From contig NZ_JYIJ01000018.1 in the NCBI RefSeq assembly GCF_001543895.1, forward strand, positions 310,001 to 374,000: a stretch of DNA of 64,000 nucleotides, given 5' to 3'. Origin of the DNA: Carbonactinospora thermoautotrophica. Lineage in GTDB: Bacteria > Actinomycetota > Actinomycetes > Streptomycetales > Carbonactinosporaceae. The stretch's first letter is position 1; every line of letters begins with the position of its first letter. Below, in pieces: positions 26,642 to 35,440 of the stretch. The position numbers and the translations under genes are program-made. The notes beneath the pieces are model-generated. The model saw only the letters and a program-made list of their open reading frames with translations, was not told where the DNA came from and did no database searches.

Positions 26642-27763
26642 ATGCGTTTGGGTGACAAAGATGTCCTTCTACCGACAATGATCATGGCGTACTCGAACCC
26701 CCGCTGGTACGACTTCGTGGCGGCTTCCTACAACGTCCCCTTCGGAGATTTCATCGAGGATCGGATCGAGACAGAGGTCTTCAAGGACGCCCTGTGGGCC
26801 GTGGTGGGTGAGCAGGAGCGTGCCGGACTCGACCTGGTGGCGGACAGCCGAACGTTCACCACCGGGAACTACTCCGACGTCGTCGTCTACTACTTCTCCC
26901 GCCTCACCGGCTTCGTCCCCTACGGCCCGAACGTGAAGTACCCGCTGTACTCCACGCTCCGTTCCCCCACCTGCGTCGGCGACATCACCCGGGCGGTCCC
27001 GATGATGGCCCCCATCGCCCGAATGCTCACGGAACTGACGGACGCCCCGCTCAAGATCCAATGGACGGCCGCCGGGACCCTCACCGGCCTCTCCGCAGAC
27101 CGCTACTACAGCAGCGAGCGGGACCGGGCCATGGCGATCGCCGCCGCCCTGAACGAGGACATCCTCGAGGTCGACGCCATCGACCAGGTGAAGGTGCTTC
27201 AGCTCGACGAGTGGTTCTGGCCCTACCAGTACGAGGACTGGAGCATCGAGGTCTTCAACCGGATGGTCGAGGGGGTGCGCAACGCGAAGGTGATGATTCA
27301 CCTTTGCGTGGGCAACTACCGGGGCGGCCGGGGCTACCGCCCCGACGATACCGCCAAGCCGGGGGAAGGCGCCTTCGACCTCCACGCCCGGAAGGGGGAG
27401 AGCCTCGTCTACGAGTCGGTCATCCCGAAGGTCTACGAAGCGAAGATCGACATCTTGAACATGCAGGTCATCGAGGAGGCCGACCTCGGCGTTCTTGAGG
27501 CGCTGCGCAAGCACCCGCTGCCCGACGGTGTCGACTTCGTCTGCGGCGTCATCGATCCGAAGTCCACCTACGTGGAGACGCCTGAGGAGGTCGCGGATCG
27601 GATCAGCCGCGTCCTCGAGGTCGTCCCCGCCGAACGGCTGGGCCTCACCACCGGCTGTGGCCTCAAGAACCTGCCCCGGTTGACCGCCTACCAGAAGATC
27701 CGCTCCCTCGCCGACGGAGCGAAGCTGGCGCGAGAGCGGCTGTCTGTGTCGGCGGCCGCGTAG
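26642..27763 (+). CDS. MetE-like cobalamin-independent methyltransferase (C-terminal domain only)
   Basis: A 373-residue single-domain protein of the MetE/UROD superfamily. The zinc-site pattern is kept: HLCVGNYRGG (HxC, ~residue 220) and TGCGLKNLPRL (late Cys, ~residue 340), plus DPKSTYVETPEEVADRI, which aligns with the MetE barrel end. The ~350-residue N-terminal MetE domain is missing, so substrate and methyl donor differ from classical homocysteine methyltransferase; archaeal methionine synthase and epoxyalkane:CoM transferase-like enzymes share this layout. The strong AAGGAGA site and a lower third-position GC than its neighbours suggest transfer. Confidence 0.75.
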   Translation: MRLGDKDVLLPTMIMAYSNPRWYDFVAASYNVPFGDFIEDRIETEVFKDALWAVVGEQERAGLDLVADSRTFTTGNYSDVVVYYFSRLTGFVPYGPNVKYPLYSTLRSPTCVGDITRAVPMMAPIARMLTELTDAPLKIQWTAAGTLTGLSADRYYSSERDRAMAIAAALNEDILEVDAIDQVKVLQLDEWFWPYQYEDWSIEVFNRMVEGVRNAKVMIHLCVGNYRGGRGYRPDDTAKPGEGAFDLHARKGESLVYESVIPKVYEAKIDILNMQVIEEADLGVLEALRKHPLPDGVDFVCGVIDPKSTYVETPEEVADRISRVLEVVPAERLGLTTGCGLKNLPRLTAYQKIRSLADGAKLARERLSVSAAA

Positions 27764-27778
27764 GACGGGGCCGCCGTC

Positions 27779-27817
27779 GGAGGGCCGGGGCCGCAGGGAC
27801 CCCGGTCCTCCCCTTTT
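27779..27817 (+). terminator. Intrinsic-type terminator after MetE-like gene
   Basis: Arms GGAGGGCCGGGG and CCCCGGTCCTCC (11 of 12 pairs) around a 9-base loop, followed by CCTTTTCC, a short T-run rare elsewhere in the window. Confidence 0.7.
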
Positions 27818-27942
27818 CCATCTCGCGGGCTTGGTAGCAGAACGCCGAGGGGCCCGGGCGGTTGCGCCAGAGCAGCCGGAACGGGGCGCCGCAGCGGCGA
27901 CGTGGCTCGGGATGGTCTGCAGGAGGCTCGGCCCGGACCGAG

Positions 27943-28716
27943 CTACTGGGCGGTGGTGCCGCCGTCGGCGGTCACGATCGATCCGGTGAGGAACGCGGCG
28001 TCGTCGCTGGCGAGGAACAGCGCCACGCGGGCGATTTCATCCGGTGTGCCCAGTCGGCCGATCGGGTACTTGGGGACCGTCGTGGCAAGGCCGGCCGTGA
28101 GGTCGCCGCCACCTCGCACCCGCAGCAGTTGCTCCAGGAGCGGAGTGGACACCGCACCCGGGCAGATTGCGTTGACTCGGATCCGGCGGGGGGCGAGATC
28201 GATCGCCATCGAGCGCGTGAGGGAGATGACGGCACCCTTGGCCGCGCAGTAGGCGGCGAGGTTGGGGACGCCCACCAGCCCAGCGACGGAGCTCTGGTTG
28301 ACGATGGCGCCGCCACCGGCCGCCTCGAGATGGGGGACGGCAGCGCGCGAGCACAGGAAGGTGCCCTTGACGTTGACCGCGAAGCAGCGGTCCCAGTCAT
28401 CCTCGCTGGCGTCGGCGACCGAGCCCGCGCTGTCCACCCCGGCGTTGTTGTAAAGGACGTCGAGCCGCCCGAACTCCTCCACCGCTCGGGCGAACGCTGC
28501 CTCCACCTCCGCGGCCACGGTCACATCGGCCGCAACCGCGATCGCCCGGCCACCGGCCGCCGCGATCTTGGCCACCGTCTTCTCGGCGGCGTCACCGTGC
28601 AGGTCGAGCGCGGCCACCGCTGCGCCTTCGGCGGCGAACAGCTCCGCCGCGGCCTGTCCGATCCCGGAGCCGGCGCCGGTGACCAGCACCACCCTGCCGT
28701 CCAGCCTCCCCGCCAT
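27943..28716 (-). CDS. Short-chain dehydrogenase/reductase (classical SDR)
   Basis: A 257-residue NAD(P)-dependent oxidoreductase: cofactor motif VTGAGSGIGQAAAELF (TGxxxGxG), LYNNAGVD (NNAG), catalytic Ser in IVNQSSVAG and YCAAKGAV (YxxxK), then RVNAICPGAVSTPL. The Asp after strand 2 (AALDLHGD) suggests NAD+ preference. ATG 28716 follows AGGTAAGGAC. The substrate is unknown. It is convergent with the MetE-like gene and stands alone. Confidence 0.88.
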   Translation of the reverse strand: MAGRLDGRVVLVTGAGSGIGQAAAELFAAEGAAVAALDLHGDAAEKTVAKIAAAGGRAIAVAADVTVAAEVEAAFARAVEEFGRLDVLYNNAGVDSAGSVADASEDDWDRCFAVNVKGTFLCSRAAVPHLEAAGGGAIVNQSSVAGLVGVPNLAAYCAAKGAVISLTRSMAIDLAPRRIRVNAICPGAVSTPLLEQLLRVRGGGDLTAGLATTVPKYPIGRLGTPDEIARVALFLASDDAAFLTGSIVTADGGTTAQ

Positions 28717-29594
28717 GTCCTTACCTTTCTTTTCGTCACAGTGCGATCCAGCCTCGAGCACCAGCCCGGTCGCGAAACCGACCGCGGCGCCGCTGCCACG
28801 GCGTCGCCTCCTCGCGCGCACCAACCGTCTTCACCGGCGTGTTCATCTGTGAGCCGGGTCTGGCCGGCGCGCAGCCGGCACAGCTGGATGAAGTGCTCGG
28901 GGTTGAGGAACAGTTCGTTCCTCATCGGCTCGTCCAGCTCCCCCGCCTCGGCACGCAGCGGCCGTCCACGTCCATGCCTGCCCTACCTCTCCCGAGAGCC
29001 GACCATCCGCTCACGTCCTACGGCTGTCGGAAGTATCAGGAACGGGCACCCCAAACCGACATGACCCCACAGGGCGAAGGAATCCCAAGATTTCACCGAT
29101 GCTCAACCAACAGGATTGGTGCCCCGTCAGAGGTGAGTCGATCGAATTGGGTAAGCCGTGGTCCTGGCAGGATGGCGGATACCGATCTCCGTCACCCTGC
29201 TGAGACCACGCTCGGAGGTTTCTGCCGCTGAGACGCTGGCGAGGAGATCGAGAGTGGCGCGTTGGCGGCAGAGGACGGTCCGAGCCGGGCGCCGCTACCC
29301 GGCGATCGTCCGGAACCTGGCGGAACGCGTGGCGTGAATTCGCCCCCACAGCTATGTCGGGTACCGGGCCAGCCCGGTCACCACTGACGGCATCCGGTGC
29401 CCGATCTTCTCGGGAGAGCCGATGGCGGCGATCCGCGTCAGGTGCCGGATGGCTGCCCGCTGGGCCGGCGGCGGGCTGGCCGCTGGGGAAGCCTGCCATG
29501 CTCGTCCTGTCCGCGCCGACCAGGGCGTCTTCCTCGTGTGGGAGTTGCGACCGGCCATCACCAGCGCGTGGCTCACCGCCGATGGCGGGACCGG
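28717..29594. other. Gene-poor stretch, lower GC, possible gene fragments
   Basis: About 880 bases without a credible complete gene. On the minus strand an in-frame segment at ~28850-28970 reads ELDEPMRNELFLNPEHFIQL CRLRAG, which looks like the end of a real protein but has no body upstream. Another minus-strand frame at 29352-29576 ends IGHRMPSVVTGLARYPT. GC falls and all frames break often. This looks like debris of insertions at the edge of the ESX-like locus. I see no terminal repeats that would define an insertion sequence. Confidence 0.4.
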
Positions 29595-30047
29595 TCAGCC
29601 GGACTGGTGGCCTGGGGGCGGGGCGCTGAGGGCCTCGACGATGCCGGTGGAGGAACGGCCGGACTGCCAAGAGGCCTCCGGCAAGTCGGGAGCCGGGCCC
29701 GACGGTGTCGTCGGCGTTGGCGGCCGGTCGGGCATGCCGTCGCCGATGTACCCGAACTTCTTGGCGTACTCCTCGTCCTTGCGTTCGTACTCGGCCGCCA
29801 CGGCACCGAGGGCGTCCGCCGCCGCGGCGAGCATCTCGGACCCCCTGCGGATCTTGTCAGCCACGTCGTGCAGCGCCGCGTTGTAGGCGGAGGGCACGCC
29901 CGCCATCTTCGCGAGGAGGCCGAGAGCGTCTTCGGCGAGTTGCCTGTTGTTGAGTTCGGAGTACGCCCGCTGCCAGTTCTCCGATGCTTGCTGGAGCAGC
30001 TTGACATTGGCGCGGAGCGCTGCGGGAACGACGGAGAAATCCACCAT
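29595..30047 (-). CDS. WXG100-like helical protein of the ESX-type locus
   Basis: A 150-residue protein. Residues 1-100 are two long amphipathic helices typical of the WXG100/EsxAB superfamily (LRANVKLLQQASENWQRAYSELN; ALHDVADKIRRGSEMLAAAADAL). A WxG turn is not obvious. After helix 2 comes YERKDEEYAKKFGYIGDG, which resembles the YxxxD/E export signal of ESX substrates. The last 45 residues are Pro/Ser-rich. It is last in a same-strand cluster of six, 3 bases after the YbaB-like gene. Export is inferred. Confidence 0.6.
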   Translation of the reverse strand: MVDFSVVPAALRANVKLLQQASENWQRAYSELNNRQLAEDALGLLAKMAGVPSAYNAALHDVADKIRRGSEMLAAAADALGAVAAEYERKDEEYAKKFGYIGDGMPDRPPTPTTPSGPAPDLPEASWQSGRSSTGIVEALSAPPPGHQSG

Positions 30048-30050
30048 CTG

Positions 30051-30341
30051 CTACCTCGGGTCACCCATCGGTGAGTCGTCGCGGCCGGCCCGCTGCTCGG
30101 CACGCCTGATGGCCTCCAGCGTCGCCTGCGCCAGGCGACGCTCATCGGTCTTCCGGAGCGACTCCGGCTCGAATTCGATCGCGACCAACGAGGCGTGGCC
30201 GTCGACGACGACCACGCCGAGACCGTCTCGGATCTGCTCGGTGATGCGCTGGTCAGCACGCGCGGCGGCCTGCCTGCGGGCCTCGGCGACCCGCTGCTCC
30301 ACCTCGGCGACGGTCCGTTGGATCTCCTCCAACGAAGGCAT
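30051..30341 (-). CDS. YbaB/EbfC-like protein (EspL-like), second copy
   Basis: A 96-residue protein with an N-terminal coiled helix (SLEEIQRTVAEVEQRVAEARRQAAAR) and a small sheet GLGVVVVDGHASLVAIEFEPESL, then LAQATLEAIRRAEQRAG: the YbaB/EbfC layout. Nucleoid-type YbaB proteins bind DNA, but copies inside ESX loci (EspL in M. tuberculosis) act with secreted substrates. ATG 30341 is chosen because GGAAGG lies 8 bases before it; ATG 30347 has almost no spacing. Confidence 0.65.
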   Translation of the reverse strand: MPSLEEIQRTVAEVEQRVAEARRQAAARADQRITEQIRDGLGVVVVDGHASLVAIEFEPESLRKTDERRLAQATLEAIRRAEQRAGRDDSPMGDPR

Positions 30342-30362
30342 CGGCATGTCCTTCCGCTCGTT

Positions 30363-30665
30363 CTACGCGAAGTTCGGCAGCACGCTGATCAGCCGTTCCT
30401 GGGCGCGCTCGCCAGCGGCCGCGCGCGCGGCGTGGATCGTCGCGACGATCTGCGCGCCCAACTGGTCAGCTGGCACGATGCGCAGGGAACCGGGAGCGAT
30501 GACCAGGTCCGAAAGGGCGCCGAGGCCGTTGACCGTCACCTCGATCCTGCCGTCCGCGGATCGGACGCTGTGCTTCTCCTCGGCCAGCTCCGCTTCGAGT
30601 CGGGCCAACTGCTGCTGTTGCTCCGCCAACGCGTCGAGGGCTGATCCGGCATCGAAGTTGCTCAT
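30363..30665 (-). CDS. YbaB/EbfC family protein (EspL-like)
   Basis: A 100-residue protein: helix SALDALAEQQQQLARLEAELAEE, strands SADGRIEVTVNGLGALSDLVIAPGSL, and final helix QLGAQIVATIHAARAAAGERAQERL. This is the canonical YbaB/EbfC order. It sits between the lipoprotein and the second YbaB-like gene in an ESX-type operon, so a partner-chaperone role with the WXG proteins is as likely as DNA binding. Confidence 0.75.
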   Translation of the reverse strand: MSNFDAGSALDALAEQQQQLARLEAELAEEKHSVRSADGRIEVTVNGLGALSDLVIAPGSLRIVPADQLGAQIVATIHAARAAAGERAQERLISVLPNFA

Positions 30666-30700
30666 AGGGCTCACTTTCTGGTGTTCCTCGCGGCCGGTCC

Positions 30701-31333
30701 TCACCTGCTCGACGCGAGTTTGGCATCGACTTCCCGGGCTACCGCGAGCACGCCGGACTGGAGCAGTTGCCTGTTCTCGCTCTTGGCCACGTTGGGATCC
30801 GTCGAGTCGAAGATGTTGAACATGACTCTCACGATCAGATTGCCCCGACGATACCTGAGCCAGATATCGGCGCTGCCCATGGTCTGCAGAAAGGCGCCTT
30901 GGCCGAGGCCGGGCTCTTCGCGGATCAGCGCGTTGGTGTCGCGGGCGGCCTTCTTGGTGCTCTCGTACTCGTTCTTCGCCATCTGCGCACCTGTGTAGCC
31001 GTAATCATCTTTTTCCGGGTAGCGCACGATCACGACGGTCAGTCGTCTGCTGTAGGTACGCAGCAGCCTGTCACCGCTTCTGACTTCCTGGGTGTGATCC
31101 CAGGAACACTCGTCGGCTGTTACGCCCCCTTCCTTGTCGACGTACTTGGCCACGAAGTCGGTTCTCTTGCCCATGACGTCGCCGACGTAGGGCGAGATCA
31201 CCTGCTTGGATACGATGTCGCACACCTTGGGTACTGCCTGGTAGAAGGGGTCGGCGGAGCTTTCGCCGCCGCAGGCGGCGAGCAACGCCAGGATCGGCAG
31301 GAGCGCGACGAGAAAGCGCTGGAGCATCCTCAT
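30701..31333 (-). CDS. Lipoprotein (DUF3558-like) in ESX-type locus
   Basis: A 210-residue protein with a textbook lipoprotein signal: MRMLQRFLVALLPILALLAACGG, lipobox LAAC, so it is anchored outside the membrane. The mature part begins DPFYQAVPKVCDIVSKQVISPYVG and contains ADECSWDHTQEV, where two Cys could pair; the Cys-plus-ECSW pattern resembles DUF3558 lipoproteins of actinomycetes. Its ATG overlaps the stop of the upstream WXG gene (ATGA), so the two are translationally coupled. Confidence 0.7.
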   Translation of the reverse strand: MRMLQRFLVALLPILALLAACGGESSADPFYQAVPKVCDIVSKQVISPYVGDVMGKRTDFVAKYVDKEGGVTADECSWDHTQEVRSGDRLLRTYSRRLTVVIVRYPEKDDYGYTGAQMAKNEYESTKKAARDTNALIREEPGLGQGAFLQTMGSADIWLRYRRGNLIVRVMFNIFDSTDPNVAKSENRQLLQSGVLAVAREVDAKLASSR

Positions 31334-32019
31334 GGCGAGTTCTTTCTCGGGCGAACGATCCAGTTGTCGGGAAGCGTGGCCGAGGGTGGGATGACGTCGG
31401 GGAGCTTCAGGTCGACGGCGCGGTTCTGAAGCTCCTGTGCACTGTTTTTGAAGCTGTTCAGAATACCTTCGACCTGCTGAACGAGGTTCGAGATGTTCGT
31501 TATGAACTCCTGCAGTGCCACGAGTACGCCCCGGGCCACGCCGAGCCACAGTTTCTCGATCTCGCCGAGGATGGATTCGCTGGCTTTGATGATGGCCACC
31601 GCGCAGTCACCGATGAACCTCACCGCTTCCTGGTAGACCTTGGTGATCGTGTCGTTGACCTGGCGGAGGAGACCCGACATCTTGTCAGCGACGTCGGCGG
31701 CGTTCTCGAATACCTTGGAAATATGCTCTGAGTACGCCTTGAAGCTCTCGTATCCCGGACCCTCCCAGTAGGCGCTGAGTTCGGCCTTGCAGGTGGAAAG
31801 GTTGTACTGGGAGTCAGTGAAGAGTTGCTTGATGGTCGGGCTCCACGCGTGTACGTGATCGTTCACGATCTCGGGATGGCCGAGCCAGTTCCGTATCTCG
31901 TCGATGATCTCGATAACTATTCTCTGGTTTGCCTTTTGAGCGTATTCGACGACCGTTCTCGCGGCCTCCTCGGGAAACGCGACCACTCCCGGGGTTCCGG
32001 ACACGGTTGATACGGACAT
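31330..32019 (-). CDS. WXG100-superfamily (ESX-like) protein
   Basis: A 229-residue helical protein. A WxG turn is present in LSAYWEGPGYESFKAYSEHI (~residue 88), flanked by helices as in WXG100 proteins. Long amphipathic helices follow (KMSGLLRQVNDTITKVYQEAV, VALQEFITNISNLVQQVEGIL) and a polar tail LPDNWIVRPRKN. The extended C-terminus makes it more like a PPE/LXG-size effector than EsxA. ATG 32019 follows GAGGGTGG. No EccC ATPase or other ESX machinery is in the window, so secretion would need a system elsewhere. Confidence 0.65.
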   Translation of the reverse strand: MSVSTVSGTPGVVAFPEEAARTVVEYAQKANQRIVIEIIDEIRNWLGHPEIVNDHVHAWSPTIKQLFTDSQYNLSTCKAELSAYWEGPGYESFKAYSEHISKVFENAADVADKMSGLLRQVNDTITKVYQEAVRFIGDCAVAIIKASESILGEIEKLWLGVARGVLVALQEFITNISNLVQQVEGILNSFKNSAQELQNRAVDLKLPDVIPPSATLPDNWIVRPRKNSP

Positions 32020-32050
32020 GACCACCCTCGCAGTCGGGATCGTTCTTGCC

Positions 32051-32326
32051 TCACCGCACGGGGCCTGGCGGTTGCCAGGGAGGCCGCTGCTCCGGGCCGG
32101 TACCCCACGGCGGGGAGCCCGGTGACCCCGGCGGCCCGTGAGGCGGGGAGTACGGACGTGTCGCTTGGCGGTGTTCGAGAGCCTCGATGACCGCGTTGGC
32201 GCGCCTGCGGTAGATGTCGGAGATGATCTCGTCGCGCTTGGCGACGACGACGATCAGGATGACCAGGGCGACGGCGACCGCCCCGGCCGCGAAGAGCACC
32301 ATGAAAAGAACGAGCAAAGCGGTCAT
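32051..32326 (-). CDS. Small membrane protein heading the ESX-like operon
   Basis: A 91-residue protein with one N-terminal transmembrane helix (LLVLFMVLFAAGAVAVALVI), a short basic segment AKRDEIISDIYRRRANAVIEAL and a Pro/Gly-rich tail. It is first in the six-gene minus-strand run. No enzymatic motif is seen. Confidence 0.6.
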   Translation of the reverse strand: MTALLVLFMVLFAAGAVAVALVILIVVVAKRDEIISDIYRRRANAVIEALEHRQATRPYSPPHGPPGSPGSPPWGTGPEQRPPWQPPGPVR

Positions 32327-32829
32327 CGCGGCTCCACGGTTGTGGGGTGCGCTGCGTGCGGGCGGCGTCCGCCGGGCCGGGACATCTGAGGCGAACCATG
32401 GCTGCTCGGACGAGCCGCGGCCACTGGTCTCGCCGAAGAGATTTCATGGACGGCTGGCGAGCCGGCCATCCGGTGCCCGGAAGCGGGGTCGCCAGAACCG
32501 TGGACGAGGCTCGGGCATCGAGCGAGCCCTGTCGTCACGCCAGGCACGCGCGGGCCTAGCGCACCTCGTGAATCCCCGTGCCCGCAGCCATGGTCCCTGA
32601 GGCAAGTTGTGAGTCGAAGACGGTAGCAGGAAAGACCGCGCTGTCTTGGATGATTGACGTGGTTTCGCCGACAGCGAGTTAAACCCCCGACGTTCTTCAT
32701 TCTTCATCCCCGTGTGGCCAGCCGGCGACGGCCGGGAGTATACCCGAGCGTCGCTCGAAGCAGCCCGATGCGCGCCGGAACACCCAGCTCGGAGCGCTGA
32801 ACTGGGCCAACCCCCAGGGCGAGCCGGTC

Positions 32830-32925
32830 GGGCGGGAAAGGCCGTTGGCCGCGCTCTCGCTCGGCGCGGCCAACGGCTCGTGTGTCCCGGATGTGGCCCG
32901 GCGAGATCAGAGCCGGGCCAGGTGA
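32830..32925 (+). pseudogene. C-terminal remnant of a tyrosine integrase (left copy)
   Basis: A short plus-strand frame reads GRERPLAALSLGAANGSCVP followed by DVARRD and a stop at 32923-32925, two bases before the 17-bp repeat. It parallels the tail of the clearer integrase remnant at 40741-41095 (RKAVDRALGAAADGLSCAPN), including the Cys-x-Pro pattern and position just left of the repeat. Sequence similarity is short, so this rests mainly on the matching geometry. Flanking arms GGCCCGGC / GCCGGGCC (32895-32919) could be integrase arm sites. Confidence 0.35.
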
Positions 32926-32926
32926 A

Positions 32927-32943
32927 CGGATCAGATGTCGAAG
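32927..32943. repeat. Left 17-bp direct repeat, putative att site
   Basis: CGGATCAGATGTCGAAG, identical to 41096-41112, where it is the 3' end of glnA1 (codons for Y-F-D-I-stop on the minus strand). Distance between copies is 8,169 bases. A same-orientation copy of a gene's 3' end at this distance is the classic footprint of integration. Confidence 0.7.
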
Positions 32944-33054
32944 AAGTGATTGCGGCATCATCATGATCTGCAGCGGAGCCACCGATAGCGCTCTGACCAG
33001 CGAAAACGCCTCTCGGCGTTTGTCATCGCTTTCAGTTGTCTTCCGCTCTTGTGT

Positions 33055-33089
33055 GCCCTGGATGTGCCCTCCGAGGGTGCATCCAGGGC
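33055..33089. terminator. Hairpin near the left element end
   Basis: 10-base arms GCCCTGGATG / CATCCAGGGC with an inner CCCT/AGGG extension. It lies between the left repeat and the first gene of the element; the ~900 bases from 32327 to 33235 otherwise hold only the integrase remnant and the repeat. A smaller AAACGCC-TCTC-GGCGTTT hairpin lies at 33004-33021. Confidence 0.45.
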
Positions 33090-33235
33090 CTCGGGACGAG
33101 TGCGCGCAAGATCAAGCTGTTGCTGTGTGACCTTGACAAGACCGTGGCATTCAGGTTCACGTCGTCGGCATGTTCTGTCGTCCCGCGCGGACGGCAGGTT
33201 GGGGACGCTGTCTCGGGTGATGGGAAGCTGTCTTC

Positions 33236-34153
33236 GTGGATGTTGATCGGCGGGAGCGTCCAGAGGTTGTTCTTCGACTGCCGTCACCGCTGGTCGAGCT
33301 GCGCGACGAGCGGCTGAAGCGTCGTGGGGTCCGCTTGTTCGTGAAGCGGGACGAACTGATCCACCCGGAGCTGCCGGGCAACAAGTGGCGGAAGTTGAAG
33401 TACAACCTGGCTGCGGCGGCTGAGCAGGGTTACGAGACGCTGTTGACGTTCGGCGGGGCGTACTCCAACCACATCCGGGCGACCGCGGCGGCCGGCTGGT
33501 ACTTCGGGTTCGCCACGATCGGAGTGATTCGCGGTGAGGAGCACCTGCCGCTCAACCCGTCGCTGGCCTATGCGGTGAGCCGGGGAATGCGACTCACCTA
33601 CCTGGATCGCACCACGTACCGGGCCAAGCACACTCCTGAGGTGATCGAGCGGTTGTGGCGGGAGTGGGGCGAGTTCTACCTGGTGCCGGAGGGCGGCAGC
33701 AACGAGCTGGCCGTCCGCGGCTGCGCCGAGTTGCCGGCCGAGATCGAGGTCGGCTTCGATGTCATCTGCTGCCCGGTCGGTACGGGCGGCACGCTGGCCG
33801 GGATCGCCGGCGGGCTGAAGCCGGGGCAGCGGGCGCTGGGATTCTCCGTGCTCAAGGGCGGGGAGTTCCTGACCGGTGAGGTCGAGCGACTTCAGCGGAG
33901 CGCCTTCGGAACGAGTTCGGGGAACTGGAGCATCGAGTACGGCTTCCACTTCGGCGGCTACGCCAAGAAGAGGCCCGAGCTGGGGGAATTCATCGCTACT
34001 TTCTCCTGCCGACACGGGGGCTCTGGATTGGATGGCCTGGAGGAAAGGTTCGGGTATGCGGGCCGTCCGGCAGGAGGATTCTTCGTTGTCGAACCCCGTT
34101 CGGCTGGCCCGTCTCGCGCCTCAACTGGTCCGCTTCATACTTTGAAGTGGTAG
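33236..34153 (+). pseudogene. PLP-dependent D-cysteine desulfhydrase/ACC deaminase family, C-terminally truncated
   Basis: The first ~245 residues are a normal fold-type II PLP enzyme: LPSPLVELRDERLKRRGVRLFVKRDELIHPELPGNKWRKLKY (PLP Lys in NKWRKLKY), LLTFGGAYSNHIRATAAAG, and the phosphate-binding loop PVGTGGTLAGIAGGL. After KKRPELGEFIATF (~residue 255) family homology is lost; the usual LDWVYxxKM... and C-terminal strands are absent or out of frame, and the open frame runs into the 3' end of the opposite XRE gene. So it has lost ~40 residues by deletion or frameshift. The start is GTG 33236. Function is probably impaired. Confidence 0.65.
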
Positions 34154-35223
34154 TTGCGTCGAACCTTCGTCGAGGAATCCTCCTCAACCCATTTCAGCTC
34201 CCATATGTCGCTGTTGACGTTGAATTCGCGGTCGAAGCCGACCCATCTTCCGCTCATGCTCTTCCCCATGGGGTCGACGACGAGCTGGATGGCCCCGTGG
34301 TAGACCGCGCCGCGGTAATATCCGTCCGGTGACGTGCGTTCCGACCAGGTGCCCGTGGCAATCGAACCGCTCAGTACGAGATCCAGCCTGAGCAGGGACC
34401 CGTTGGACGCCGGGAGACTCTCCCCGAGCAACCGGTTGCCCCGTTGGCGGATCACCACGTAGTGTTCGCCGATGAAGTCCTTACCTCGGCTGCTGCTGTG
34501 GTAAGCGTATCGGCTGTGCCATATGCCGGAGAATTGATCGTTCACGTTTTCTTGAGTCGGGACAGGTGAAGGCTGCCCGTCATCCGCGAGAGCTGGCGAA
34601 GCCGCTGCAAGGGAAAATCCGGCGCTGAGCTTCAGCAGTAGGGATCGACGGCTGACGAAACCGCCCGCCTTTTCTGCCCATGACGCGACGAGCCGGGCGA
34701 TGTCGTGCACATCCATCTCGTGCAGATGCTCAAGGGACTCACCGAACCGATCTGAGGCGGGGGCTTTTCCGTTCGGCTCGCTTACGACGGCATGGTTTGA
34801 TCCAATGTCGTCGTTGCCCCTTACCAACTCGGGGAGTACAGCAAGCTGTCGAGCATTTCGATATGCCTGGTCCCTTGAGCGGAAGTCAGCACAGTCGCTC
34901 AGCAAGTCGGCCACGCTGCACTCGTACAACTCGGCCAGCTTGGCCAGCACGTCGAGAGAAGGGGTGTGCCCGGTAGGGGCGGGCCACATTTCCCAGTAGG
35001 AGAAGTTCTTGAACGTCTTCGGCTCCGCGGGCCAGCGTTCGTTCCAACGATCGGCTGCTTCGCGCTGGCTCCAGCCGTGGGCCAGCCGGAACGCCACGCG
35101 CATGTTGACGCCATAGCGTTCCCGGAAGATCCCGGCGACCTCGACCCAGGTCTTGTGTGCCTGGCGCAGTGCGGCGGCGAGCTGGAGCTGCTCCTGGCGC
35201 AGACTGCGCGTCCTGGTAGCCAT
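34135..35223 (-). CDS. XRE-type regulator with unknown C-terminal domain
   Basis: A 362-residue protein. Residues ~20-110 carry an actinobacterial HTH ([57 protein letters not shown]). A TAT/Ser-Arg-rich hydrophobic stretch [25 protein letters not shown] (~190) separates it from a beta-rich C-terminal domain ([20 protein letters not shown]..., [30 protein letters not shown]), perhaps a ligand-binding barrel. GC is clearly below the core genes. ATG 35223 opens the HTH. It lies at the left of the lasso cluster, divergent from the 35441 gene set, and could regulate it. Confidence 0.7.
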   Translation of the reverse strand: MATRTRSLRQEQLQLAAALRQAHKTWVEVAGIFRERYGVNMRVAFRLAHGWSQREAADRWNERWPAEPKTFKNFSYWEMWPAPTGHTPSLDVLAKLAELYECSVADLLSDCADFRSRDQAYRNARQLAVLPELVRGNDDIGSNHAVVSEPNGKAPASDRFGESLEHLHEMDVHDIARLVASWAEKAGGFVSRRSLLLKLSAGFSLAAASPALADDGQPSPVPTQENVNDQFSGIWHSRYAYHSSSRGKDFIGEHYVVIRQRGNRLLGESLPASNGSLLRLDLVLSGSIATGTWSERTSPDGYYRGAVYHGAIQLVVDPMGKSMSGRWVGFDREFNVNSDIWELKWVEEDSSTKVRRNYHFKV

Positions 35224-35307
35224 GCCACCCCCCGGTACGGCGTTTGCCGTGCGATTCAACGTTGAAAGTTCCGGAATGTCCATCCATCCGCGCGTGGATC
35301 AAGATTA

Positions 35308-35338
35308 CGAAACCTCCCCGTTGGGCGGGGAGGTTTCG
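35308..35338. repeat. 13-bp hairpin in divergent promoter region
   Basis: Perfect arms CGAAACCTCCCCG and complement around TTGGG. It lies between divergent starts at 35223 and 35441, so it is not an end-of-gene terminator for either. It may be an operator for the XRE regulator or an insulating terminator. Confidence 0.55.
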
Positions 35339-35440
35339 TCACAGAAGATCACGAGCGCCGTGGGTGGCTGGTTACGGGTCCTGCCTCGACAGTGAGTAGC
35401 AGCACGATCACCGATCGAACGCCCGAAAGGATCCGAACCC

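Noticed and set aside
29011..29670. Possible transposase in the low-GC gap
   Set aside because: No DDE or HUH motif, no terminal inverted repeats or target duplication; frames break repeatedly.
32347..32559. Small plus-strand frame between the ESX-like locus and the left repeat
   Set aside because: Arg/His/Ser-rich, no ribosome site, no recognisable pattern; treated as noncoding.
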